64,000 bases of DNA, taken from positions 62,001 through 126,000 of the forward strand of contig CAVQOI010000004.1 in assembly GCA_963714425.1 (NCBI GenBank). Direction: 5' to 3'. Below the pieces are notes generated by a model. It was not told the origin of the DNA. It saw only the letters and a program-made list of their open reading frames with translations, and did not search any database. The translations under genes and the position numbers were made by a program. Position 1 is the first letter of the stretch, and each line of letters opens with the position of its first letter. The DNA is from DATCYX01 sp963714425. Lineage in GTDB: Bacteria; Chloroflexota; Anaerolineae; Anaerolineales; UBA4823. Positions 25,860 to 35,061 of this stretch are shown here, one piece after another.

Positions 25860-27602
25860 TTATCGATCCGTCTCGCCTAGTACGATATCGATTGATCCCA
25901 ATATGGCAACCGCATCGGCAATCTTATTGCCCTTGCACATCATCTCCATTGCCGTCAGGTTGATAAATGAAGGCGCGCGCACATGGTAGCGCCAGGGATT
26001 GGGTTTTCCATTTGAGACGACGTAATAACCCAGCTCACCTTTCGGACCTTCTACTCGACCGAAGGCTTCTCCTGCTGGGACACGCACCTGATACTGTTGT
26101 TTCCCTTCAACAATCGGTCCATCAGGCAGGTCGCGGATGGCTTGCTGTAAGATGCGCAAGCTCTGGCGGATCTCATCCATGCGAATGAGATACCGGTCGT
26201 ATACATCGCCGTGATAGCGCACGGCCACATCAAAATCAAAGCGATCATAAATACTATAAGGATCGGCGCGGCGTACATCGTAAGGCACACCGGAGGCGCG
26301 CAGCACCGGACCGCAGGTTGAGTAAGCTATTGCCTGCTCAGGGGTGAGTACTCCGACACCCTCACCGCGAGAGCGGATAATCTCGCTATTGGTCAGGTAG
26401 GTATCCAGCTCATCCACTTTGCGCGGCAGGCGCTCGAATGCCAATTCACGCATTTTCTCATAAACCCCGGCGGGCAGATCGCGCGCAACTCCGCCGAAAC
26501 GGAAGTAATTGCACATCATGCGTGAGCCAGCCACTGCCTCAAAGACATCTAAGATCAGCTCGCGTTCCTGAATTGCATACAGGGCAGGGGTGAAGTAGGC
26601 TCCCAGGTCATTCAGTAAAAAGCCGATCGCCCAGACGTGGTTGCTGATACGTGTGAATTCTGCCATAATCACGCGCAGGTACTCTGCCCGTTCAGGTGGC
26701 TTGACTCCCATGAGCTTTTCCACAGCTACTGCATAACCAAAGTTGTTGCTCATCGAAGAAAGATAGTCGAGACGATCGGTGAACGGCATATTCTGCAGGT
26801 AGGTGTTGCGCTCGCCGATCTTCTCATGGTTGCGGTGCAGATAACCCATGACGGGTTTGAGGCTCAGGACGGTCTCACCGTCTAATGTGACCACCATGCG
26901 GAAAACGCCATGTGTCGAAGGATGTTGGGGCCCAAGGTTGACAACCACTTGGTCTGTTTGTATTCCTGAGCTATCATCCTTGTATTCAAATTTTGCGAGA
27001 CTGGTGTAAAGCGCAGATTCCGATTCGGGAACCCAGCCTTCCGGGTCGAATCCCGCAGGGTAATCAATATTTCCTTTAAACGGGTTGTTGTCCTCGATCC
27101 GGTATACTTTTCCTTCGGGCCAGCGATTTTTGAAGGGTTTTCCTTCTTCTTCAAAATATGGTTCGCGCCAATCTTTTTGCAGCGGGTGGCCATGAAATCC
27201 TTCCCATGTCAAGATACGGCGCAGGTCCGGATGACCTTGATACTGGATGCCGAGCAGATCCCAACTTTCACGTTCCTGGAATTCAGCCCCCGGATAAACC
27301 GATACCAGCGAGGGTACAGAGGCATGATCGCGAGGCACTTGCGTCTTTATTACAAGCGCTGAGCCACCAGTGCTACGATACAAATGGTAGACAGATTCCA
27401 ACAAACCATCCGGCAAGTAATCCACGCCCGTGACCGAGGAGAGGAAATCGTAACCATACTCATCCCGCAAGGCTGTCGCCACCTCCAGCAGTTTTTCTGC
27501 AGGAACAAGATACCCCTCGTAACCATTGCGGGGATCTGGAGTGAGCGCTTCGGGGAAGCGCATCAACAAGGAATCTTCCACAGCAAGAATTTGATCAGTC
27601 AT
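25860..27602 (-). CDS. nuoCD: NADH-quinone oxidoreductase subunits C and D, fused
   Basis: A 580-residue fusion of the 30-kDa and 49-kDa subunits. The NuoC part (about 1-165) has SVTGVDYLPDG and the end of the family signature in ESWDLLGIQYQGHPDLRRIL. After a linker of about 45 residues the NuoD part begins at VVNLGPQHPSTHGVFRM, the loop that with NuoB forms the quinone site, and runs through IGERNTYLQ to the end ADAVAILGSIDIVLGETDR. NuoC-D fusions occur in enterobacteria and several other groups. It lies 14 bases after nuoB. Confidence 0.94.
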   Translation of the reverse strand: MTDQILAVEDSLLMRFPEALTPDPRNGYEGYLVPAEKLLEVATALRDEYGYDFLSSVTGVDYLPDGLLESVYHLYRSTGGSALVIKTQVPRDHASVPSLVSVYPGAEFQERESWDLLGIQYQGHPDLRRILTWEGFHGHPLQKDWREPYFEEEGKPFKNRWPEGKVYRIEDNNPFKGNIDYPAGFDPEGWVPESESALYTSLAKFEYKDDSSGIQTDQVVVNLGPQHPSTHGVFRMVVTLDGETVLSLKPVMGYLHRNHEKIGERNTYLQNMPFTDRLDYLSSMSNNFGYAVAVEKLMGVKPPERAEYLRVIMAEFTRISNHVWAIGFLLNDLGAYFTPALYAIQERELILDVFEAVAGSRMMCNYFRFGGVARDLPAGVYEKMRELAFERLPRKVDELDTYLTNSEIIRSRGEGVGVLTPEQAIAYSTCGPVLRASGVPYDVRRADPYSIYDRFDFDVAVRYHGDVYDRYLIRMDEIRQSLRILQQAIRDLPDGPIVEGKQQYQVRVPAGEAFGRVEGPKGELGYYVVSNGKPNPWRYHVRAPSFINLTAMEMMCKGNKIADAVAILGSIDIVLGETDR

Positions 27603-27616
27603 GCGATTCCTCCAGC

Positions 27617-28276
27617 CTAGGCGGTTTCCCCGGCAGGTTGAGCTGCTTCTGACTGACTCTCGAGCTTCTCCTGCGTAAAGGATTTAATCAGATCATACTG
27701 GCGCGGGTCCATGATATCCGGCCCTAAAACTGGAATGGGCACCATTTCGGTCCCCTCTTTTTGGTACCAGCGCACCTGTTTAATGGATTGGGTATCGATC
27801 TTTTTCTGTAGAGAGATCAGCCCGTTGAGCAGAGCCTGTGGAGTTGGTGGACATCCGGGGATATACACATCCACCGGAATGTATGTATCTACACCAGAAA
27901 CCACACTGTAGCCCTCTTTGAAAGGGCCGCCCCCCGAAGCGCAGGCTCCCATGGATACTACGTACTTTGGTTCGGGCATCTGGTTGTACAGACGCACGAT
28001 GGTGGGGATCATCTTCTTTGTGACCGTACCAGAGACGATCATTAGATCCGCCTGACGCGGGCTCGGGCGCATTACTTCCATCCCAAAGCGGGCAAAATCA
28101 TAGCGGCTTGCAGCGGTGCATATCATTTCAATAGCACAACAAGCCAGGCCAAACATCATTGGCCAAATCGAAGAGCGCCTGCCCCAGTTGTATATTTTAT
28201 CCAAGCTTGTAATGGCAACCTGGCCTTGCATTTCGGGCGGGATATCGAAGCCGGGTGCATTGATTTCTTCACTCAT
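27617..28276 (-). CDS. nuoB: NADH-quinone oxidoreductase subunit B
   Basis: The subunit that carries the terminal cluster N2. The cysteine ligands are visible: the adjacent pair in FGLACCAIEM, one in VSMGACASGGG and one in YIPGCPPTPQALL. Length (219 residues) is normal with a tail of about 30 residues rich in Glu and Ala. Its start overlaps the end of iscX by 8 bases, which couples their translation. Confidence 0.94.
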   Translation of the reverse strand: MSEEINAPGFDIPPEMQGQVAITSLDKIYNWGRRSSIWPMMFGLACCAIEMICTAASRYDFARFGMEVMRPSPRQADLMIVSGTVTKKMIPTIVRLYNQMPEPKYVVSMGACASGGGPFKEGYSVVSGVDTYIPVDVYIPGCPPTPQALLNGLISLQKKIDTQSIKQVRWYQKEGTEMVPIPVLGPDIMDPRQYDLIKSFTQEKLESQSEAAQPAGETA

Positions 28277-28484
28277 AGAGATTTACCTCCTCGAGCCATG
28301 CCAGATAAATAGACGATAGGATGACATCGTTTGCCAGTTCGTGGTCGTCCTCAAATTGTGGCAGTTCAGTCGTCCAACGATAAATCATGCCAAGAGAGAC
28401 ATCTTCAATATTAACCTGGGGATGGCGCTGCATGAGACTAAGGGCAATTGCGTAGGAATCATCCCAGGTAAGTATCTGATCCAT
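28269..28484 (-). CDS. iscX: IscX-like Fe-S assembly protein
   Basis: A 71-residue acidic protein. It matches IscX (YfhJ) along its whole length: LTWDDSYAIALSL near the start, HPQVNIEDVSLGMIYRW in the middle, then LPQFEDD and ILSSIYLAWLEE at the end, where IscX has the Trp-Ile, Phe-Asp-Asp and Val-Trp-Leu-Asp-Glu patterns. IscX binds iron and IscS and tunes cluster assembly. It is normally found in isc operons; here it is the first gene of a nuo operon and overlaps nuoB by 8 bases. Confidence 0.78.
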   Translation of the reverse strand: MDQILTWDDSYAIALSLMQRHPQVNIEDVSLGMIYRWTTELPQFEDDHELANDVILSSIYLAWLEEVNLYE

Positions 28485-28502
28485 ACTGGTCTTCCCACAA
28501 CG

Positions 28503-28530
28503 ATTATATCTTATTTCAGACCTTCGTCAA
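28503..28530 (-). promoter_or_regulatory. promoter of the iscX-nuoB-nuoCD-nuoI-mrp operon
   Basis: On the minus strand TTGACG (28530-28525), 16 bases and TATAAT (28508-28503). The transcript would start near 28497, a few bases before the iscX ATG at 28484. The palindrome at 28542-28557 lies just upstream of the -35. Confidence 0.7.
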
Positions 28531-28541
28531 GCCGAATTAAC

Positions 28542-28557
28542 GCAAACATATATTTGC
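28542..28557. promoter_or_regulatory. palindromic operator candidate between iscX and the SufR-like gene
   Basis: GCAAA-CATATA-TTTGC is an inverted repeat with 5-bp arms. It overlaps the -35 of the rightward promoter and lies 12 bases upstream of the -35 of the leftward promoter. That is a suitable site for the SufR-like regulator to control itself and the nuo operon. Binding is inference. Confidence 0.55.
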
Positions 28558-28582
28558 ATAAATACTCAGACGGAGGTATAAT
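28554..28582 (+). promoter_or_regulatory. promoter of the SufR-like regulator gene
   Basis: TTGCAT (28554-28559), 17 bases and TATAAT (28577-28582). The transcript would start near 28589, about 34 bases before the ATG at 28623. The -35 shares bases with the palindrome. Confidence 0.65.
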
Positions 28583-28622
28583 CCAACCCAGAGTTAATTG
28601 TTGTCCCTATAAGCAAATAACA

Positions 28623-29240
28623 ATGACATCCTCACGAAAACATATTCTCGAATACCTACAAAGATACTCCCCTGCATCTGCAACCGAGATCAGCCGCGTG
28701 CTTGGAACGAGTGCAGCAAATGTGCGCCACCACCTGTCGGTTCTCGTTGAATTCGGTGTGGTCGAAGTCATCTCTACTCGATCTCCACACGGGCGTGGCA
28801 GACCTTCCAAGCTCTACGGACTCACTTCTCAGATTCACGAGCATAATTTGGGTGGGTTAGCGAGAACGAGCCTCGACATGCTCCTGTCAGGCAACCCTGA
28901 CGATGAAAAACTGGAGCTATTGCGCAAGCTCGCCACTAAACTTGGAGCAGGTTTGAAATCAGCATCCTTACCCAGCAGTCTGGGACAAAGGTATACCCAA
29001 GCGGTACAACAACTTAATCGCCTGGGATATAAGGCGCGCTGGGAAGCCCACAGCCAGGCGCCGCACCTGGTGCTTGGCCACTGTCCATATGCAGACATTA
29101 TTGCGGATCACCCGGAACTCTGCCAGATGGACACCTACCTATTAGAGCATCTCACCGATGTAGAAGTAGAACAAATTAAGAAGCGAGTTCTTGACGCGCA
29201 TGGCTCGAGATTCTGCCTGTTCCTCCCCAAGAAAGCCTGA
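28623..29240 (+). CDS. SufR-like Fe-S-sensing transcriptional regulator
   Basis: A 205-residue protein with an N-terminal winged helix (residues 5-66: SATEISRVLGTSAANVRHHL, then HGRGRPSKLYGLT) and a C-terminal domain with three conserved cysteines at 154, 167 and 198, in GHCPYADII, HPELCQMD and SRFCLFLP. This pattern matches SufR, a repressor of Fe-S assembly genes that binds a cluster through C-terminal cysteines. The ATG at 28623 fits the promoter just upstream; a longer reading would run through the divergent promoter. It is divergent from iscX-nuo-mrp. Confidence 0.8.
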   Translation: MTSSRKHILEYLQRYSPASATEISRVLGTSAANVRHHLSVLVEFGVVEVISTRSPHGRGRPSKLYGLTSQIHEHNLGGLARTSLDMLLSGNPDDEKLELLRKLATKLGAGLKSASLPSSLGQRYTQAVQQLNRLGYKARWEAHSQAPHLVLGHCPYADIIADHPELCQMDTYLLEHLTDVEVEQIKKRVLDAHGSRFCLFLPKKA

Positions 29241-29285
29241 TTTCAGGCGTGCATTAATTTATTTTCTGCTCTCCCCCTCTCAACA

Positions 29286-29315
29286 TTGAAAAAATAGATT
29301 AATATAGGATATAAT
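29286..29315 (+). promoter_or_regulatory. promoter upstream of the SnoaL-like gene
   Basis: TTGAAA (29286-29291), 18 bases and TATAAT (29310-29315), in an AT-rich stretch. The leader to the GTG start at 29396 would be about 75 bases. Confidence 0.6.
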
Positions 29316-29395
29316 TTATCTAATTTATCACTCTTCCCCGCAACGACATCAACCCGGAGACTCATCAAACCAGGGAGAGATTGGAGTAATAATCC

Positions 29396-29794
29396 GTGTC
29401 TGCTCAACTGACCTCACTCGACAAACTCCGCTTGCAATGGGAAGAGGATTGGTTATCATTTCAGGATCGCTTGTCAATTGATACGCTACCATCCCATCCA
29501 TTGCCGGGGAAACCTGCTGAACTCGTTGACGTCAAACATTTCGTGGCTTTCTTTCAGAGTGCCTTCCCCGATCTGGAATTCGGCATTGAAGAATTGATCT
29601 CCTCAGAAGACCGCATGGTGATTCGCTGGGAGATGCATGGCACACACACATGCACCTTAATGGGTATCCCACCGACGGGAATGAGTGCCAAACTTACAGG
29701 AATCAGCATTTATCGGCTTGAGGATGGACGTCCTATAGAATGTTGGGATCAGGTGGACCTGCTCAGCTTGTTCCACCAGTTGGCGCTCATATAG
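29396..29794 (+). CDS. SnoaL-like / ester cyclase-type protein
   Basis: A 132-residue protein with an alpha+beta barrel of the NTF2 type. The segment starting FVAFFQSAFPDLEFGIEELI, then RMVIRWEMHGTHT, MGIPPTGMSAKLTGISIYRLEDGRP and the last strand ECWDQVDLLSLFHQLA match SnoaL-like polyketide cyclases and the ester cyclase group. Most bacterial members of this group have no known substrate. The start is GTG, with GGAG about ten bases upstream. It seems to stand alone. Confidence 0.78.
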   Translation: MSAQLTSLDKLRLQWEEDWLSFQDRLSIDTLPSHPLPGKPAELVDVKHFVAFFQSAFPDLEFGIEELISSEDRMVIRWEMHGTHTCTLMGIPPTGMSAKLTGISIYRLEDGRPIECWDQVDLLSLFHQLALI

Positions 29795-30004
29795 TCTCTA
29801 TATCGATCGAATGGAGCGTTGGGACCAACCATAGGGGGACAAATAAGACGCACATTCTCAGGAATCATTCAGCGCAGTCTCATCAATAACTTAATATGAG
29901 AAACTATAGTTAATAATTACATTCATTCAATCTGGGCGATTAATTCGCCTCCCTTTCCATCCGCTCTGTGGGTGGGCAAGCTTATCCAAGAACCAACCTG
30001 AAAG

Positions 30005-30844
30005 ATGATTGAATCGCCAGATTCCCGATGGACTAAATGGCGGAAGCGGCTACAACGTAATCTCAGTCGCATGCGCGGCGTACTGCCGTTCACATCCGGC
30101 GTCATTGCTGCACTGGCAGCGCTCCTGCTGTATAACTCCATTGCACCCACAACTGAACAAATGACCCAGCGGGATGTTAACGATGCGGTCGCGCAGGCTC
30201 TCGCATCTTCCACGCCTCCAGCAGCCTTTTCTGCGCGCGTTTACCAGGTAGTAAGACCATCCTTGGTCCTGATCCAAACCAAAGGGACTGATGCGCAGGG
30301 TGAAGAGGAGAGTGGACTGGGAAGCGGAGTGGTGATCACCGATGAAGGTGATATCCTCACCAGCCTGCATGTTGTCCGGGATGCCTCCGAAATTTTGCTG
30401 ACTTATGCGGATGGTACCCAATCGAGTGCGGAAGTGATCGCAACACAGCCGGAGAACGACATCGCCGTACTGGCTGCCCATAAGCCCCCAGACCTGATCG
30501 TGCCTGCTGTCCTGGGCAATCCGAATGCCATGCGCGTCGGAGACGAAGCCTTCGCGATTGGCAACCCTTTTGGTCTGTATGCCTCCATGAGCGCAGGCGT
30601 GATCTCGGGCTTCGAGCGCTCCTTCCAACCGCCTGACTCCGATCAAAGGATTGAAGGACTGATTCAGATTGACGCGGCAGTCAATCCAGGAAATTCGGGT
30701 GGTCCGTTGCTCAATCGCGATGGTCAGGTGATTGGCATTATCGTGGGCATCGCCAATCCCACAGAACAGGATGTATTTATTGGCATCGGTTTCGCAGTGC
30801 CAATTATGGTTGCAGCATCTGCGGCTGGATTCCCTCCGTATTGA
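30005..30844 (+). CDS. membrane-anchored HtrA-type serine protease without PDZ domain
   Basis: A 279-residue trypsin-like protease. A membrane helix (about 28-45, GVIAALAALLLYNSIA) anchors it with the catalytic domain outside. The triad is visible as His in ILTSLHVVRD, Asp in ENDIAVLA and Ser in VNPGNSGGPLL. It ends right after the protease domain, so the C-terminal PDZ of DegP/HtrA is absent. It lies about 80 bases before the MoxR-type gene; a shared role in envelope quality control is only a guess. Confidence 0.88.
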   Translation: MIESPDSRWTKWRKRLQRNLSRMRGVLPFTSGVIAALAALLLYNSIAPTTEQMTQRDVNDAVAQALASSTPPAAFSARVYQVVRPSLVLIQTKGTDAQGEEESGLGSGVVITDEGDILTSLHVVRDASEILLTYADGTQSSAEVIATQPENDIAVLAAHKPPDLIVPAVLGNPNAMRVGDEAFAIGNPFGLYASMSAGVISGFERSFQPPDSDQRIEGLIQIDAAVNPGNSGGPLLNRDGQVIGIIVGIANPTEQDVFIGIGFAVPIMVAASAAGFPPY

Positions 30845-30922
30845 CAATTTGGACAGCTAAACGGCTACAGCACCCTGCAAGAAGAGCAACCATTTCATCA
30901 GGTCTGCTAAAAGGAGAAGAAT

Positions 30923-31933
30923 ATGGAACAATCCAAGCATTCCGATAGGGGATTGCCTATGGAACGTTTGCTTTACGAGGTAAAGAAAGTCATCGTCGGT
31001 CAAGATCACTTGCTTGAACAACTCGTTGTTGCCTTACTCGCACGCGGTCATATCCTCGTCGAAGGTGTTCCCGGGTTGGCAAAAACGATGGCAATAAAGA
31101 CATTAGCTGAAGCAATAGGGGGAGAGTTCAAACGTATCCAATTCACTCCAGACCTCGTGCCTGCGGATCTCATTGGCACTCGTATATATAATCAGAAAAC
31201 AAGCGAGTTCACCACCTCCCTTGGTCCGATATTCACGAACTTGCTTCTCGCCGATGAGATCAACCGCGCCCCAGCCAAGGTGCAAAGCGCGCTGCTGGAA
31301 GTGATGCAGGAACGCCAGGTGACCATCGGGCGTGAAACCTATCGTGTCCCCGAGCCTTTCCTGGTGCTCGCCACCCAAAATCCCATCGAGACGGAAGGAA
31401 CATATGCCCTTCCGGAAGCACAAGTAGACCGGTTTATGCTCAAGGTATTGGTCGGGTACCCCTCTTCCACCGAAGAGTTTGTCATCGTCGAGCGCATGAC
31501 AGGGCTGCTAGATGCAGTTCAAAAAGTATTGACTACCGCACGCCTGATCGAATTGCAGCAAGAAGTCGACAATGTGTATGTCGATCCCGCTCTGATCGAG
31601 TACGCCGTACGCATGGTGACTGCCACTCGCAAGCCTGCTGAATTTGGCTTGAAAGAGCTACAGCCATACATCCTTTACGGCGCCAGCCCGCGCGCTTCAA
31701 TCAACCTAATACTCACCGCCCGAGCTCTAGCCTACGTGCGCGGGCGAGGGTATGCCTTGCCCCAGGATGTGCTGGATATGGCGCTCGATGTCATCCGCCA
31801 TCGCCTGGTCTTATCTTATGAAGCCCTCTCGGACGACGTGTCTAGCGACGATCTATTAATGAAGATCCTCGATCGCATCCCAATTCCAGTGGTGCCATTA
31901 CGTGAGCATACAAACATCCACCTCGACGCCTGA
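30923..31933 (+). CDS. MoxR-family AAA+ ATPase
   Basis: A 336-residue AAA+ chaperone-like ATPase. Walker A is GVPGLAKT, Walker B is LLADEINRAP, sensor 1 is LATQNPIE, and the C-terminal lid has GASPRASINLI. MoxR proteins act with von Willebrand A proteins to mature or insert metal cofactors or envelope complexes. The DUF58 and two VWA genes follow at once, with a 32-base overlap to the first. AAGGAG precedes the ATG. Confidence 0.93.
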   Translation: MEQSKHSDRGLPMERLLYEVKKVIVGQDHLLEQLVVALLARGHILVEGVPGLAKTMAIKTLAEAIGGEFKRIQFTPDLVPADLIGTRIYNQKTSEFTTSLGPIFTNLLLADEINRAPAKVQSALLEVMQERQVTIGRETYRVPEPFLVLATQNPIETEGTYALPEAQVDRFMLKVLVGYPSSTEEFVIVERMTGLLDAVQKVLTTARLIELQQEVDNVYVDPALIEYAVRMVTATRKPAEFGLKELQPYILYGASPRASINLILTARALAYVRGRGYALPQDVLDMALDVIRHRLVLSYEALSDDVSSDDLLMKILDRIPIPVVPLREHTNIHLDA

Positions 31934-32801
31934 GCGCATCCTCCAGCGACTCGATTGGCAAGTCATCCGCCGATTGGATGGACTCCTGCAGGGCGACTAC
32001 CGCAGCCTGTTTTACGGCTATGGTGTCGATTTCGCTGACCTGAGGGAGTATCAGCCTGGGGATGATATCCGCTATATCGATTGGAACGTCACCGCCCGCA
32101 TGGTCACCCCGTATGTGCGGCAGTATGTTGAGGATCGTGAGATCACTGCCTGGTTCTTGATGGATCTCAGCCCATCGGTGGATTTTGGAACGGTGCATCT
32201 CTTGAAGCGCACTGTGTTGATCGATTTCGTCACCACGCTGGCGCGTTTGCTCACCCGTCACGGTAACCGCGTCGGAGCGATCTTTTACAGCAATCGCATC
32301 GAGCGCACAATCCCCGCGCGTGGTGGACGTTTGCAGGTTTTGCGCATGGTTAACGATCTGCTCAAGCACGAAACATTGCCTGGCACCGGCATGACCAACC
32401 TGACCCCATTGATAGAAGGCGGGCTACGTGCAATCAAAAAACGGTCGCTCGTATTCATAATTTCGGATTTCATCAGCCTCCCGGGATGGGAACGTCCCCT
32501 GAAGCTACTCACCCAGCGCCATGAAGTCCTGGCAGTACGCCTGTCGGACCCGAGTGAAGAGGATTTACCTGACCTTGGACCAGTGATTATGGAAGATGCA
32601 GAGACCGGCGAGCAGCTTTACGTTGATACCCACGATAAACGCTTCCGTCTGCGCTTTGCAAATGCCGCTCGGCAGAGGCAGACTGCCTTAAGAGAAACCT
32701 TCAAGCACGCCGGTGTCGACGCCCTGTTCTTGTCTACCGAAGAAGATCTGGTTCGCGCAATTGTGCGCTTCGCCCGATTGAGGCAACAAAGAAGGCATTA
32801 A
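31902..32801 (+). CDS. DUF58 domain protein
   Basis: A 299-residue cytoplasmic protein with the DUF58 signature (GYGVDFADLREYQPGDDIRYIDWNVTAR) and a degenerate von Willebrand A fold around WFLMDLSPSVDFG. It is the usual partner of MoxR ATPases. The GTG start at 31902 lies inside the end of the moxR-type gene and its stop is next to the start of the following VWA gene, so translation is coupled. Confidence 0.9.
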   Translation: MSIQTSTSTPERILQRLDWQVIRRLDGLLQGDYRSLFYGYGVDFADLREYQPGDDIRYIDWNVTARMVTPYVRQYVEDREITAWFLMDLSPSVDFGTVHLLKRTVLIDFVTTLARLLTRHGNRVGAIFYSNRIERTIPARGGRLQVLRMVNDLLKHETLPGTGMTNLTPLIEGGLRAIKKRSLVFIISDFISLPGWERPLKLLTQRHEVLAVRLSDPSEEDLPDLGPVIMEDAETGEQLYVDTHDKRFRLRFANAARQRQTALRETFKHAGVDALFLSTEEDLVRAIVRFARLRQQRRH

Positions 32802-33809
32802 ATGTCATTTCTCTGGCCGGTAATGCTGGTGTTCTTGTTGTTCGTCCCAATTTGTGGCGTGTTGTACCTGTTCTTACAAAGGCGGAGGGGGCATCTCACG
32901 GAAAAGTATGGTGGGTTTGGTCTCGTTCAGAGAGCCGATGGGAGCCGTTTGGGCATACGCCGCCATATCCCACCTGCGCTGTTCCTCTCTGGGCTGGCCG
33001 TCCTGATGGTCGCCCTGGCTCGCCCTCAAGCAGTGGTCAGTTTGCCGCGAGAAGAAGGGATCGTGATCCTGGCATTCGATGTATCAGGCAGCATGGCAGC
33101 CGAGGATCTGGAACCGACCCGTATGGAAGCGTCGAAATCTGCAGCGCAAGAATTCGTGCAACGCCAGCCGCCCGGCGTGCAGATCGGTGTGGTAGCTTTC
33201 AGCGATGGGGGCTTGGGCGTCCAGCCGCCGACCAATGACCAAGAAACCATCCGCGCCGCGATCAATCGCCTGGCTCCACAACGGGGCACATCTATTGGCG
33301 AAGGCATCCGGGCTGCCCTTAACGCCATCGCGCTGAGCACCGGTCAGGCATCTCTAGATGGATCTGAGGACCAAGAATTGACCTTACCTACACCCACACC
33401 TGTGCCCACAGGGACATACACTCCAGCCGTCATCGTGTTGCTCACCGATGGTGAGAACACTGCCCCTCCAAACCCATATGAAGCTGCTGTGGCAGCTGCA
33501 GATAGGGGCGTGCGCATCTACACCATCGGCGTCGGCAGCGCGGCTGGCACGTCGTTGAACGTAAACGGCTTTACGGTACACACGCAACTTGATGAAGCGA
33601 CATTGCAAAGCATCTCTGAGGTCACTGGGGGTGAGTATTACAACGCTGGGAACCAGGAAGAGCTGCAAGCAATTTATGAAAATCTTACTCCGCAATGGGT
33701 AATAAAACCTCAAAACATGGAAATCACTTCAATTTTCGCAGGCGCCAGCATCTTGCTGCTGCTGAGTGGCGGGATGATCTCGTTGCTATGGTTCAGCAGG
33801 TTACCATGA
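32802..33809 (+). CDS. VWA-domain membrane protein, BatA-like
   Basis: A 335-residue protein with two N-terminal membrane helices (about 3-23 and 53-72), a von Willebrand A domain with an intact MIDAS motif (FDVSGSMAAEDL, then the Thr in RGTS and Asp in LLTDGENT), and a C-terminal helix (SIFAGASILLLLSGGMISLLW). This is the BatA layout. The MIDAS domain faces outside. It begins directly after the DUF58 stop. Confidence 0.9.
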   Translation: MSFLWPVMLVFLLFVPICGVLYLFLQRRRGHLTEKYGGFGLVQRADGSRLGIRRHIPPALFLSGLAVLMVALARPQAVVSLPREEGIVILAFDVSGSMAAEDLEPTRMEASKSAAQEFVQRQPPGVQIGVVAFSDGGLGVQPPTNDQETIRAAINRLAPQRGTSIGEGIRAALNAIALSTGQASLDGSEDQELTLPTPTPVPTGTYTPAVIVLLTDGENTAPPNPYEAAVAAADRGVRIYTIGVGSAAGTSLNVNGFTVHTQLDEATLQSISEVTGGEYYNAGNQEELQAIYENLTPQWVIKPQNMEITSIFAGASILLLLSGGMISLLWFSRLP

Positions 33810-33897
33810 GTGGTATTCCTGCCGCTGGAAAGCATCCCTCAACGTATGTGGATGCAGGGTACAGGCGAGAACCGAATTTGCTGGTGAATGGAGGTAG

Positions 33898-34941
33898 ATG
33901 ATGGGGATGCTATGGCCTGGATTCCTGTTCCTACTAGGATTAATTCCCCTGGTTATTATGGTTTATATCTGGATATTACGCAGGCGGCGGCGCTTTGCAG
34001 TACGCTATTCCAGCCTTGCCTTGGTACATGCCGCAATGCCACCTCGATCGTGGCGGCGTCGCCACCTTCCATTCGCTCTTTTCATACTCGCACTATCCAG
34101 CCTGGTGGTTGCCCTGGGGCGTCCAGTTGCCGTAGTGGATGTACCTGCTGGTCAGACAACCATTATCCTAGCCATGGATGTCTCGAGGAGTATGTGTTCG
34201 GTAGATGTGCCTCCCAACCGCCTGGAAGCTGCTAAAGATGCTGCGCTCGCCTTCGTTGCGAACCAAAAAGCAAGCAATCAGATTGGGGTTGTCGCCTTTG
34301 CAGGCTTCGCCGCACTGGTGCAGCCGCCAACGTCAGACCAGGATGCGCTGGATGCCGCCATAAAAAGCCTGACCACCGCACGCCGCACGGCAATCGGCAG
34401 CGCCATTCTGGAAGCTTTGGACGCCATCGCAGAGCTGAACGACGAGGTCGCCCCAAGTGAACCGGCGTACGGTGAGCGTCCGGAAAGCATCCCGGCTAGC
34501 GAGTACGTGCCAGACATCATCGTGCTGCTCACTGATGGGGCGAGCAATACCGGTCCGCTACCAATGGACGCAGCAGAACAAGCCGCCGAACGAGGCGTGC
34601 GCGTCTATACCATCGGCTTCGGAACCGAGAACGGGGGAGTAATGGAGTGCAATGACCCGTATGGCAGCCAGGATTGGTTTGGGGGTGGGCAGTTCTTTGG
34701 AGGCAGCGGTTTCCGTCGTGGAATCGATGAGGAGACGCTTCAGCGCGTGGCTGACCTGACGGGGGGAACATATTATGCTGCTCGCAGCGCCGGTGAGCTA
34801 CAGGATGTTTTCGAGCAGCTTCCTAAGTACCTGATCACTAAGAAGGAGAATATGGAGATCAGTGTAGCATTCACTGCCGCAGGCGCGCTTCTGGCGGCGC
34901 TAGCGATTGGGCTATCCCTGATCTGGCACCCGCTACCATAA
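33898..34941 (+). CDS. VWA-domain membrane protein, second BatA/BatB-like copy
   Basis: A 347-residue paralogue of the preceding gene with the same layout: two N-terminal helices, MIDAS motif MDVSRSMCSVDV with LLTDGAS, and a C-terminal helix. A Gly/Phe-rich insert (DWFGGGQFFGGSGF, about residues 260-273) and a Cys in MECND distinguish it. GGAGG precedes the tandem ATG codons at 33898 and 33901. It arose by duplication of the same domain plan and probably forms a heteromer with its neighbour. Confidence 0.88.
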   Translation: MMGMLWPGFLFLLGLIPLVIMVYIWILRRRRRFAVRYSSLALVHAAMPPRSWRRRHLPFALFILALSSLVVALGRPVAVVDVPAGQTTIILAMDVSRSMCSVDVPPNRLEAAKDAALAFVANQKASNQIGVVAFAGFAALVQPPTSDQDALDAAIKSLTTARRTAIGSAILEALDAIAELNDEVAPSEPAYGERPESIPASEYVPDIIVLLTDGASNTGPLPMDAAEQAAERGVRVYTIGFGTENGGVMECNDPYGSQDWFGGGQFFGGSGFRRGIDEETLQRVADLTGGTYYAARSAGELQDVFEQLPKYLITKKENMEISVAFTAAGALLAALAIGLSLIWHPLP

Positions 34942-35061
34942 AGCGCACTTCATTTTCTGAGAGTGGTCTAAATGAGCAGGGATTTGCATCGTGACACCGA
35001 GATCCTTAAAGACTTATCCGAGGAGAGGGTTCGTTGCAGACGCATCGAAAGCACGGCTTCC

